DNA of 64,000 nt, from positions 110,171,088 through 110,235,087 of the forward strand of contig CM065300.1 of assembly GCA_032871835.1 (NCBI GenBank). Reading direction: 5' to 3'. This DNA comes from Dipteronia dyeriana. Its lineage: Eukaryota > Streptophyta > Magnoliopsida > Sapindales > Sapindaceae. The position numbers and the translations under genes are program-made. Of the stretch, positions 10,730 to 20,075 are shown piece after piece (position 1 is the first letter of the stretch; each line of letters begins with the position of its first letter). The notes beneath the pieces were generated by a model, which worked only from the letters and a program-made list of their open reading frames with translations, ran no database searches and was not told the DNA's origin.

Positions 10730-12009
10730 CTTTGAGTGATTTCCTAGGCATGTACTGAATATCGAACTTACTCAACTCGATCGCCCATTTAGTTAATCTC
10801 CCTGAAATTTCTGGTTTCTGAAGTATTTTCTTAAGTGGTCAGTCGATGAAAACATGGATTGTAAGTGCCTAAAAGTACGGCATCAGCTTCCTTGCTATCG
10901 AAACCAATGCTAGAGCCATTTTTTCTGCCTGTGAATACCTAGTTTCAGCTAGAAGAAGAGCCTTGCTGGTATAGTGCACAGGCCTCTGTATCCTGTCTTC
11001 TGTCCTAACTATAACTGAGCTTACTGCTAACTCTGTAAAGGACAAGTACAAGTGGAATATCTCTCCCATTTTTGGTTTTGAGAGGATGGGAGTCTGACCT
11101 AAGTATTCTTTGATCCTCGGGGAATGCTTGTTCACACTCTTCATTCCATTCAAGTCCCTTCCTCTTTTTGATCACTTTGAAAAAAGAGGCACATCTATCT
11201 GTGGCCTTCGTGATAAATTTGCCTAAGGAAGTTAAGCATCCTGTCAGGCGTTGTACCTCTTTTAACGTCCTTGATGAAGTCATTTTTTAAAAGGCTTGGA
11301 TCTTCTCGGGATTCACTTAGATTCCCCTTCGGTGAACTTGGAAACCAAGGAACCTTCCTAAAGGAACCCTAAATAGGCACTTATTCAGATTTAACTTCAT
11401 CTGATATCTTCTCAAGACATCGAATGTTTCGCGAAGGTCCGAATCATGTTCGCTTGCCGAGACACTTTTGGTTAACATGCCGTCTATGTAAACTTCCATG
11501 TTTCTTCCTATTTGACGAGAAAATATCCTATTGACCAATCTTTGATATGTTGCCCCAGCATTTTTTAACCGAAAGGGTATTACTGGATAACAATACAAGC
11601 CCTGATCGGTCGTGAATGCAATTTTTTCTTCATCAGCTTTATTCATTTGGATCTGATTGTATCCCGAATAAGCATCCATAAAACTGAGTAATTCATGGCC
11701 TGATGTAGCATCGACCAGTTGGTCTATTCTCGAAAGTGGAAGACTGTCCTTTGGGCAGGCCTTGTTCAGATCTGTGAAGTCCTCGTACATTCTCCACTGG
11801 CCATTCTTCTTTTGGACTAAAACCACATTTGCTACCAACTGAGGGTAGTTGATTTCTATGATCGACCCCACAGCGAGTAATTTCTCCACCTCCTGCTTAA
11901 TTGCCCGGCTTCTCTCGAGGTTGAAAGATCTTTTCTTTTGTATTACAGGCTTTCCATTTGGATCCACCGTCAAATGATGAGATATTACTCGGGCATCTAT
12001 CCCCACCAT
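10730..12009 (-). pseudogene. Reverse transcriptase plus RNase H of the Tat-like element
   Basis: The ORF 12009-11317 (230 codons) covers most of RT: WRMYEDFTDLNKACPKDSLP, SFMDAYSGYNQIQM, PFRLKNAGATYQRLVN, then YIDGMLTKS where YVDDM is expected, so the second catalytic Asp is Gly. The thumb and RNase H follow in frames 11283-11005 and 11153-10869 (LTGCLTSLGKFI; RPVHYTSKALLLAETRYSQAEK). A frameshift at about 11300 and overlapping frames show decay, and the enzyme would be inactive even if translated. Confidence 0.85.
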
Positions 12010-12021
12010 GTCTTCATGACT

Positions 12022-12700
12022 CTATGAGAACACATCTTTGTATTCTCTAAGCAAATAAATAAGATATAGCTTAACCTTTTCTTCTAGGTTGGCCCCAATT
12101 TTGACATTCTTATCCGGTTCATCTCCCTTTAATATCACCTCCTCTATTGGTTCACTCTTTGATGTCTCCGGTTCTTCCCTTGGATCGAACTCAAACAACA
12201 GTGATCCTTGCTTGATTTGATCTAGTTGAATTAAGGTGCATACTTGGTGCTCAATGTTATCTCTGTCTTTGTAAACTGAGAGATTAGCTTTTATGGCCAT
12301 CTCTTGCGACCTTTTGATTGTTCCTACCTCCCATTCAGGTGGGAACTTGATCATCAGAGCATAGGTAGTTGTTATTGCCTTTGTTTTGTTCAGGAAAGGT
12401 TGACCTAGTAGCGAATTATAAGGCCAGTTGTCCAAATCTACCACCACAAAGTCAAGTAACACTATTTTTGGCAAGGAGCTACTCTGATCTTTATGGGCAG
12501 CTTTGCTGTCCCGAGAGACCTAACCTCAACTCCCCCAAATCCTCTAAGTGGGGTATGGAAAGGTTGCAAGTCCTTTCGATCCAATCTAAGTTGATCATAA
12601 ACAGCCACATTGAGGATGTCTGCTTTGCTACCATTGTCTACTAAAATTCTCCTGACTTCTCTATGGCCTGTTTGGGCACTTATGACGAGAGCGTCATTTG
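12022..12700 (-). pseudogene. Protease region of the Tat-like element
   Basis: On the - strand near 12660-12610 the frame reads RILVDNGSKADILNV, a retropepsin active-site context with DNG in place of DTG/DSG. DNG is not rare in Tat elements. The ORF 12474-12022 continues with FVVVDLDNWPYNSLLGQPFLNK and the acidic linker before RT. A frameshift near 12475-12480 separates the two parts. Confidence 0.65.
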
Positions 12701-13485
12701 GCCGGATGTCGACGGGTCAGCTTCAGTGAATATTATCGGGTCTCATCCTTCCTTTATTCTCTTCAAGTTAGGCTCGATGGAATTAACATCAAAATTATGT
12801 CTTGCTTCCACTGCTTCTCGGATTTCTTATGTCTGCTCTCGGTTGCTTTTTCCAGTTGATGGTCCTCCGAAGATAGTATGTATTACTTCATTTGTTTCGG
12901 GACTGGTCTTTTTATTCCGACCAGAGTTATGATCTTCTGCCTTGGTTTCTTTCTGAAATCCCAACTTCTCATAATTTTCAGGATTATATCTTGCAGATGT
13001 CCTTCTCGAATAAGGGTTTCTATGTAGTCTCTAAGCTAGTAACATTTAGAGGTCTCGTGACCGGTTTCTTTATAGAACCTATAGTATTTTGTTGTGTCTC
13101 ATCGAGCAAACTGCGACTGCTGACGCGGCTTCTTCACCAAATTCTTTTCTTCTAATATCGCCAAAATTTCTTCCTACTTTTTTCTGGAGTGGGGTGTAGT
13201 TCGTATATTTTCCTCAAAACTTTTCCATGGTCTAGTCAATATTGCATCCACTTCCCTTATCTTTGCTTCTTTCTTTGCTATTTACTTTCTGTTTTTCTTT
13301 ATGCTTCTGTACCTTTGACTCGGCATCCTTATGTTCGGGTCTCCTTCCATGCATATAGCAACCTCATGTCGCTAACTCTTCTTCTTCGGCTAATGTGTAT
13401 CCTCCAGCCATATCCATCATGTCTGCATATCTTGTTAATTGAGCTCTTCTTAAGTCGAAGGACAGTCGCCCGTTCTGTAAGTTAT
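12701..13485 (-). pseudogene. gag C-terminal part and gag-PR linker, degenerate
   Basis: Reading the - strand gives fragments such as FYKETGHETSKC (about 13105-13070), a zinc-knuckle-like context with the first Cys replaced by Tyr, then a basic linker with many stops. No long ORF survives. Position between gag and PR supports the call. Confidence 0.45.
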
Positions 13486-14616
13486 TTATGAATGCATTGC
13501 TTCGACATTTGCACTACCGATTTCTGAGACTGCCTGGCCAAATCTCCCCAGGTACTTTTTTAGCAACCCGTTTGTCCCTTGCTTCAGCTGAGAAAGGTAA
13601 GCCACTGACTTTTTCCTATATACATTGCCTATGAATTGTCTTGAAAAGCTTCTGCTCAACTCGTTGAAACTCCCAATACTTATCGGAGGTAATCTCCTGA
13701 ACCATCTCGAATCCGTGTCTCCAAGAGTTTGTGGAAAGTTGAGACATAACAAAGGGTCGATTTGGGCATACTGGGCCATAGCGCTTTTATATCGTCTGAC
13801 GTGTTCTTTAGGATCTGTATCCCTCTTGAACTGTTCAACATGTGGCATCCTAAATCTTTCCGGGAAAAGGGGTTCGCAGGATATCCCTAGTGAAAGGGCT
13901 ATAAGAATCATCGTCAGACAATTCATTGTATCCATTCAGTGTATCCATCTGGCGTCTGTTATTCTCGACTTCCCGGGTCAGGCTCCTGATTACTATATCT
14001 CTATCGCCCACCGCTTCTCCTCGATGGTCGACCCATCATGTGACCGTCATACCTATCATGATCTCCTCTTCATTCTGTCCCAGAGTCTTAGAAGACAAAC
14101 CTTGTAAGCGTATGGTCCCACTGCGACATTTATGATGGTTTTAATCACTACGCCGATCATATAATTTCGGAACCTATCATGGCCGGCATGACTGTGGCTC
14201 CATTTTTGGTGAAGATGTTCCTTTACGAGCATTTCATGATCCTTATCCTGGTTGCATATTGTACCCCCAGTTTGGTTGATTGGGTCTGAGTTCCTAACGA
14301 CTACTGGTGCATCTGGTTTCAGCCCAACTACAACTGATCGAAACCTATGAGGTGATGGAGGATTTGGTGGGTGCACCTCTCTTGCAGCCAATAGGTATGT
14401 TCCTTCTTGTGCCGCATCCGTTAGCAACTGTTGCAATGCATCATGGAAATGATGCGCTATATCCTCGCTGGTGGGAGGGACTTGTTGAATGCCAGCTTGG
14501 GATATCGGTTGGTTCCTAGTAGGTGTGGTAGGATCCTGAGTGGTCCAGCCTTTATGAGCATTATCTAGAGATTTTCGGATATCCCTGGAACTGTCTTTGC
14601 TTCCGCTACCAGCCAT
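13486..14616 (-). pseudogene. gag of the Tat-like element (broken)
   Basis: The start ATG at 14616 (MAGSGSKDSSRDIRKS) is 47 bp from the 5' LTR. The first ORF runs to 14056. The second ORF 13935-13486 carries FRMPHVEQFKRDTDPKEHVRRYKS, RLPPISIGSFNELSRSFSRQF and LSQLKQGTNGLLKKYLGRFGQAV, the Retrotrans_gag capsid domain of Tat elements. A frame change at about 13940-14056 separates the parts. Confidence 0.8.
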
Positions 14617-14640
14617 TGCTTAAACAGATCGAAGGTTCAA

Positions 14641-14662
14641 CCCTACTTCCTCCAGCGCCAAT
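14641..14662 (-). other. Primer-binding region of the Tat-like element
   Basis: On the - strand ATTGGCGCTGGAGGAAGTAGGG follows the 5' LTR end. The TGGCGC start fits a tRNA ending GCGCCA. I cannot assign the tRNA from memory. Confidence 0.5.
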
Positions 14663-15511
14663 TATTGAAGTCAATTTCTCGATAGATGAGAAAGTCAATA
14701 ACATTGGGTTTGGTTATGACCTGTCAAAAGAGAAAGAGAAAGAGAATGCAATCTATGTTATTATGACACGAGTTTACATGGTAAAACTCTGATGATCGGG
14801 CCATGGGTGGTTGAACGCACAACCAAGCCAAATCCTCTATTTAAATAAAGAATTACACCACTCGATCTCTCTTGTCTCTCTCTTGTAGTGATTTCTTTTG
14901 TCTCACTCTTTATGCCGTGTGTGTATCTCTCTATTTACAGTAAGATTATGGGTCTATTTATACATGCATAGAACCCTAATCCTTGTTGTACAAGTAAGAA
15001 AAAGGAATTGTATTTTAATTAAGATTGGTTGCTTGTTGAAGTCGTCTTTATCTCCTTTCCTATTTCGGGGACCTTGTGAAGACCGAGTTTGAATCTTAAT
15101 GGGATTATGGTGGCATAGACTGTTATAGGACTTATTTCCTGATCGGTGCAGTCTTCTAGAAGAATTGAGTTATTACTTGATTTGACATGGTTTCCTATCT
15201 GGTGTTTTATCCTCTGGAAACTCTTTTTGACACGGAGGTTTTACGTATTGGAGTATGATTCTCGGGTTTACCCACGTATGTGAATCATATGCTAAACTTC
15301 TTTACTCGGTTTTACTCGGGTTTCTTGTGTTGTCCCGAGTATTGCATAATGTGTCGAGTACAAGTTTTCGGAATTACTCAGGTTTTTATTTCTTAGTGAT
15401 GTCCTGGATGGTGTCTTCTAATTGCCAGCTCGGATGCCCATTTGGCGATCTTTTTAAGGGATTGTCTTACCTAACGGTGATGTGTACATTCAATAAGATA
15501 TACGTATAATA
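14663..15511 (-). repeat. 5' LTR of the Tat-like element, with TATA box
   Basis: It aligns with 3837-4673. In element orientation it starts TATTATACG (TG mutated to TA) and ends GACTTCAATA. TATAAATAG on the - strand at 14954-14962 is a likely TATA box, so transcription would start near 14925, leaving a U3 of about 580 bp. Confidence 0.85.
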
Positions 15512-15516
15512 ATGGT
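15512..15516 (+). repeat. Target-site duplication ATGGT (right)
   Basis: Second copy of the duplication at 3832-3836. It marks a clean insertion of the Tat-like element. Confidence 0.85.
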
Positions 15517-16215
15517 CAAGTCTGGAATAGTTTTAGGGCATGTTATTTCTGAAAAGGGGATAGAAATAAATCGTGCTAAAATTGAAGTAATTGTAAAACT
15601 TCCACCTCCCATTTTTGTAAATGGTGTGAGAAGTTTTCTTCGTCATGCAGGTTTTTATAGTCATTTTATCAAGGATTTTTCAAAAATTAATCGTCCCCTA
15701 TGTAACTTGTTGACCAAGGATGTTGCATTTGTTTTCGATGATGATTGTTTGCATGCTTTTGAGACTCTGAAAAATAAATTGACATCCACTCCTATAATCA
15801 TACCCTTGATTGGTCTCTTCCTTTTGAATTAATGTGTGATGCACCTGACTATAGTGTAGGCGTTGTTTTAGGATATTGAGTAGATAAATTGCGTTATGTT
15901 ATTTACTACACTGGTTGCACTTTGAATGATTCCCAATTAAATTATTCCACCACAGAAAAAGAATTGCTTGCTATTGTTAGTGCCTTAGAGAAATTTTGGT
16001 CATATTTGATAGGGTCTAAGGTCATTGTTTATTCTGATCATGATGCTTTAAAATATTTGCTAACCAAAAATGAAGTGAAACCGAGATTACTCTGGTGGAT
16101 CCTTTTGTTGCAAGAATTTGATTTGGAAATCAGGGACAAAAAGGGCAGCAAGAATGTGGTGACGGATCATCTATCTCAACTGATGGAAGATAAAGGAGGA
16201 GAAGAACAAGCTTAG
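15517..16215 (+). pseudogene. RT 3' part and RNase H of the Athila-like element
   Basis: Continues the RT broken at 3831: KSGIVLGHVISEKGIEI, RSFLRHAGFYSHFIKDFSKI, PLCNLLTKDVAFVFDDDCL, then RNase H: LMCDAPDYSVG (about 15829-15861), [58 protein letters not shown] frameshift at about 15810-15830 and a TGA at about 15878-15880 interrupt it. Residues of the RNase H catalytic set (Asp, Glu, Asp) are still visible. Confidence 0.85.
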
Positions 16216-16760
16216 ACCATACCAATCAATGAGAATTTTCCAGATGAATAACTATTGGCAGTAGGTGCCAAGGATCAATGGTATACGGATATTATGAATT
16301 ACCTTGCAAATGGAATCATACCATCCAATATGAACCCACAAGCAAAGAAAAGATTCCTCTCCAACACAAGTCATTATTTATGGGACGAACCATACTTGTT
16401 CCAATTTGGCACCGATCAAATCATTTGGAGATGTGTTCCAGAGGAAGAACATCAGGATGTGTTGAAATTTTGCCACAATCTTCATTGTGGAGGGCACTTC
16501 AATGTTATAAAGACTGCTCTCAAATTTCTTCAATCAATTTTTTTCTGGACTTCATTATTTAAAGATGCTTATAATTTTTGTATTTTTGTGACAGGTGCCA
16601 AAGAACGGGGAACATTGGGAAAAGGCATGAGATGCCATTGTCAAGCCAATAAGTTGTAGAGATATTCAACGTATGGGAGACTCTATGTTTTGGACCGGGA
16701 GACCCTATGGAGCTGTAGCATCATCGTGATTCTGATGAAGGGACAGAGATTCTGTATATT
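16216..16760 (+). pseudogene. Integrase remnant of the Athila-like element
   Basis: The HHCC domain is recognisable: NLHCGGHFNVIKTALKFLQS and, after a frame change near 16590, CQRTGNIGKRHEMPL. The next bases read VVEIFNVW and then jump to an acidic tail ending at a stop near 16780. The catalytic core and C-terminal part are deleted, so this copy cannot integrate alone. Confidence 0.75.
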
Positions 16761-18614
16761 TCAGATGAGGACGGAGGACATTAAAGGATATGCATCTTTC
16801 TTTCTTTCTTTTTCTTGTTTTATTTTTCTTTTTGAATAATTGTCATATTTATTTATTTTGACTTTCTATTTGCTTTCTTTATGTTTTTGGATTTAACTTG
16901 AATTTAGAATTTAGCAATATTTTTCTTTAATTCTTTTTTCGCTCCTTTCTTTTCTTGCTAGTCACCATTGGGGGCAATGTTGAGTTTAGGTTTGGGGGTG
17001 ATGTGATGTGATCCATGATATTATGTTTTGATCTGTGCCCTAGAGATAGTATGCATTAATCAGTGAGTTTACACTAACTTCTTGCCACTGAGAGTAGTGC
17101 ATTGCATTTTTCAAAATTTTATGACATACTCTTGATGTGATAGTGGATAAGAAGCTTAGTTGGATTGCCATGATTAATAGTGGAGACTACCCTTGTGAGT
17201 TCACTAAGCCAAAAAGCATATATTTCCATGTAAATTAAGAGGGATATTTTGTTTCTACTCCAAAACACTCAGTAGGTTCTTAGCATTTAGATTTGATCTT
17301 TTTAGGGTATACATTGAGCATTAAAGAACTTTCATCATTGAAAGAAGTCACATGTTTATTTTGATCTCGAGTAAGTCGAATCAGTGGAAGTGATGATTAA
17401 ACTATGTGTGCTTGAACTGCTTAAAAGGCCGTAAATATTTCCCACCCGTATGTGTGTGCTCCATAGCCCGGTTTGAAGCCAAACACTGATAGAGCCTTTT
17501 TCTTTCTTCACCATATTAACCGTAACCCAATAAGCCATAATTTAGCCATAGCTTATAGCTTGGGATCATACATTAAGAATGTGAAGAAGATGTTATATTT
17601 TTGCACGTGGTTTTTGTATATTTCGATCAAAGGCCAATGAAGGAAAAGAGTTGCATTCAATCCAAAAAGTAAGTTTGATAATTATGATTTCCATGTACCT
17701 GTAATCCTCTGATTCTCAATTCATTAAAAAAAGAAAAAAAAAAAGGAAAAAAAAGTTTTACGAGAATCAGAAAGTAGAGTTTATTGAGTGGATATAAGTA
17801 AATTAGATCACAAAGTTGTATATGCTCAAAAAGGAGTTTTGACATGAAGAGAATGGTAAATTTTTGAAAAATAGGACAATGGTAAGAGATGATTATCTCA
17901 TTTGTAATGAGGATTAAGAGATCTGTACGAAACCGTAAAGTTATTGAAGACTCTCATGGTATAGTCCTAGGTTTTTGAATCCCTAATTTCCCAATCTTTC
18001 TTAACCTTCACCCATGGCCCCATTACAACCTTAATTAAAGTCTAACTGATCGGCTGGTTATCCTTACTATGAAAGTAGAAGTGAATAATGTGTCTATCTT
18101 GTTCATAATGCTTAATTCTTTCATGATATCTCTTGCATAAAATCAAGCGTTCTTTCAACTATATATTCATATGCGATTATATCTTGAAATTTCTTGTACA
18201 TAACCTCTTTCGCATATGTTTGTTGAGTGTATTTTCCTAGCTTCTGTGTGAAATTAATGAGTGAAATCCTGTGATAATTAGAGTCAAGTTGAATTACATC
18301 TATGGTGTTTAGCGAATGTGACTTTGAAACTTGAATGTCTTGAGAATGGGCTTTTCGATAAAAAATTGAGCAATGCATTCAGTTTTGTGAATTAACTTTA
18401 GTCTTTACTTATTGACTTTTGCATGTATTGTTTCAATTATGGCACAGTTCAAATGCATTTTAGATGATTGGTATTTTTCTTATAAGGCTTGTATGATACG
18501 CTCAATGCTATCATGTTCCCTACGAAAGTGGCTTATTTAGTTAGGATTTTATTTCTAGGTTTAGGTTTAGTTTTCAGTTTTTATCTTTCTTAGTTTTGCT
18601 AGAGGACTAGTATT
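16761..18614 (+). other. 3' non-coding region of the Athila-like element
   Basis: No gene is visible over this 1.85 kb. It holds TTGAGTTTAGGTTTGGGGGTG (16979-16999), typical of the region just after pol in Athila/Tat elements, and the phrase CCCATGGCCCCATTACAACC (18012-18031), which recurs at 29467-29487 in another gypsy 3' region. Its end GCTAGAGGACTAG (18598-18610) is a decayed form of the GCTTGAGGACTAGC signal before the LTR. The expected G-tract after it is missing. Confidence 0.55.
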
Positions 18615-19716
18615 TGATCGGTCGTTATTTGTATATGTTTTTAATCCCCTTTCCTCCGATCAATTGCTTGTTTCTTGAGCATTTTTAGGTATTTAATTTG
18701 TGTGATTGAGCATGTTTCGGGACATTGGACTTTAATGTTGTGTTTGAAAGATTTGAAGCAAAGAAAGGCAATTTTGTCAATTACCGCTGCGAAGGTCACT
18801 GCCCAAGCAAAGCTTTCACCGCGGTCTAAAGAGCGGAGAATCATAAACTAGACACCTTACATATCCACAGTCTGTACCGCTACCCAGGTCGTGCCTCCAG
18901 AGCGGTCTACACCGTGGAACTTCACAGAGAGCACTTTGCTTCATGCACCGCGGTATGAAAAAGTTGTCAGTGCTGCGGTCTAGGGAGCGGTCGTGCGTAT
19001 TCCTTATTGTCTTGGGAATTCTGAACCCTATTTTAAAAAGAACCTATATATACATAGTTATCTATTTTTCCAAGGAGAAGCTGCAAAAATCACCTCTCAA
19101 TATCTTTCAAAACACATAACAATTCTTTCATTCATCATTGCGCATTCGAAGATTCGAAGACGAAAAGGAATTCATCATTGAAGATTTGAAGAATCCGTTT
19201 GAGGCCTCAATGGATTTTATCGTTTCTTACTCTTCTCTTTCTATTTTTTTCATGTGTAACTAATTCTATACTGGGGAATCAATGTGAACCTCTATGAATG
19301 CTCTTTGTTAGAATTGACTATATTTAATTAAATTAAGTTTTGATTCATTCAATTCATCCTATGTCTTTATTCTTTATTCTTGTTAATGCATGATCATACG
19401 TTGGCATGAATTTAGGGTTTTGGTAATTTAATGATTGAGGTTTGAGTACTGATCTGTACGTAATCTTAGTTAATATTCAATTGAATGGATAAAACTGATC
19501 TTAGCATTGATCTATGCAAGTAGGTTTTAGTTCACTGTTCTTGCACTTAATGGGTTTTCGATTGTAGTTTGTGTCATTGATCTATGGGTAAATTGTAATT
19601 GACAACACTTGACTCTAGTCCTCGTGGGAACGATCCTTACTTGCCGCTGTGCGATATCTTCACAATTCATGCACTTGCGAGTATTTTTTTTATGAATACG
19701 ATTATTCAAGCAATCA
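18615..19716 (+). repeat. 3' LTR of the Athila-like element
   Basis: It begins TGATCGGTCG after TATT and ends AAGCAATCA, matching the 5' LTR end. It contains ACCGCGGTCT-type repeats (18785-18990), as in the U3 of related LTRs. Only the last ~100 bp match the 5' LTR piece in this window. The start is inferred from the TATTTGATCG context shared with 30025-30034. Confidence 0.6.
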
Positions 19717-20075
19717 TTTGCATTTTTGCATTCATTGATCACATTCATTGATCACAAATGTGTTGATCATCATTGATTGACTTGGAAGTAGTTCCTAATG
19801 CGAATAAGCAGATCACTATCTATTGTGACAATAGTGGAGAAGTGGCTAATTCGAGAGAACCAAGAAGTCATAAGAGAAGGAAACACATTGAAAGAAAGTA
19901 TCATCTTCTAAGGGAAATTGTGCATAGGGGTGACGTGACGATTACCAAGATCGCGTCAGCGTTGAAAATATAGCAGATCCTTTTACAAAGACTCTTCCAT
20001 AAAAGAGTTTTGATGGCATCTATAGAACAATGGGATGAGAGATATGACACATTTTCTATAGAGCAAGTGGGAGAT
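19717..20075 (+). pseudogene. RNase H tail and polypurine tract of a Copia element
   Basis: 19717-19773 is a short spacer with a direct repeat of ATTCATTGATCAC. From 19774 the ORF reads DLEVVPNANKQITIYCDNSG, HKRRKHIERKYHLLREIV and, after a lesion, the usual end of a Copia polyprotein. The same stretch appears at 63855-64000. AAGTGGGAGATT (20066-20076) is the Copia polypurine tract directly before the LTR. Everything upstream of the RNase H end is missing. Confidence 0.75.

Larger units (their letters stand above)
3837..15511 (-). mobile_element. Tat-like Ty3/gypsy retrotransposon nested in RT of the outer element
   Basis: The element has two similar LTRs (3837-4673 and 14663-15511), a 5-bp target duplication, and on the - strand gag, PR, RT, RNase H, a second archaeal-type RNase H, and IN. 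The second RNase H is a known mark of Tat-lineage elements. Between IN and the 3' LTR it holds a ~4.2-kb region with an antisense (+ strand) accessory gene, as described for some Tat elements such as Grande. Many lesions show that it is inactive. Total length is 11675 bp. Confidence 0.85.
1..19716 (+). mobile_element. Athila-like Ty3/gypsy retrotransposon, interrupted and decayed
   Basis: In + strand order I see an LTR end (to 342), a tRNA-Asp-like primer site, gag, protease, reverse transcriptase, RNase H, a truncated integrase, a long 3' non-coding stretch and a 3' LTR ending at 19716. The RT carries MDDF at about 3716-3730 and the RNase H tail resembles Athila-type polyproteins. The element is split at 3836/15517 by a Tat-like element. 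Every ORF has stops or frameshifts and most of the integrase core is deleted, so it is dead. The 5' side may extend left of the window. Assignment to the Athila/Tat branch rests on gag and RT resemblance and primer-site type. Confidence 0.8.

Noticed and set aside
13625..14135. + strand ORF of 160 codons
   Set aside because: It is opposite the gag of the Tat-like element, whose - strand frame has the capsid domain.
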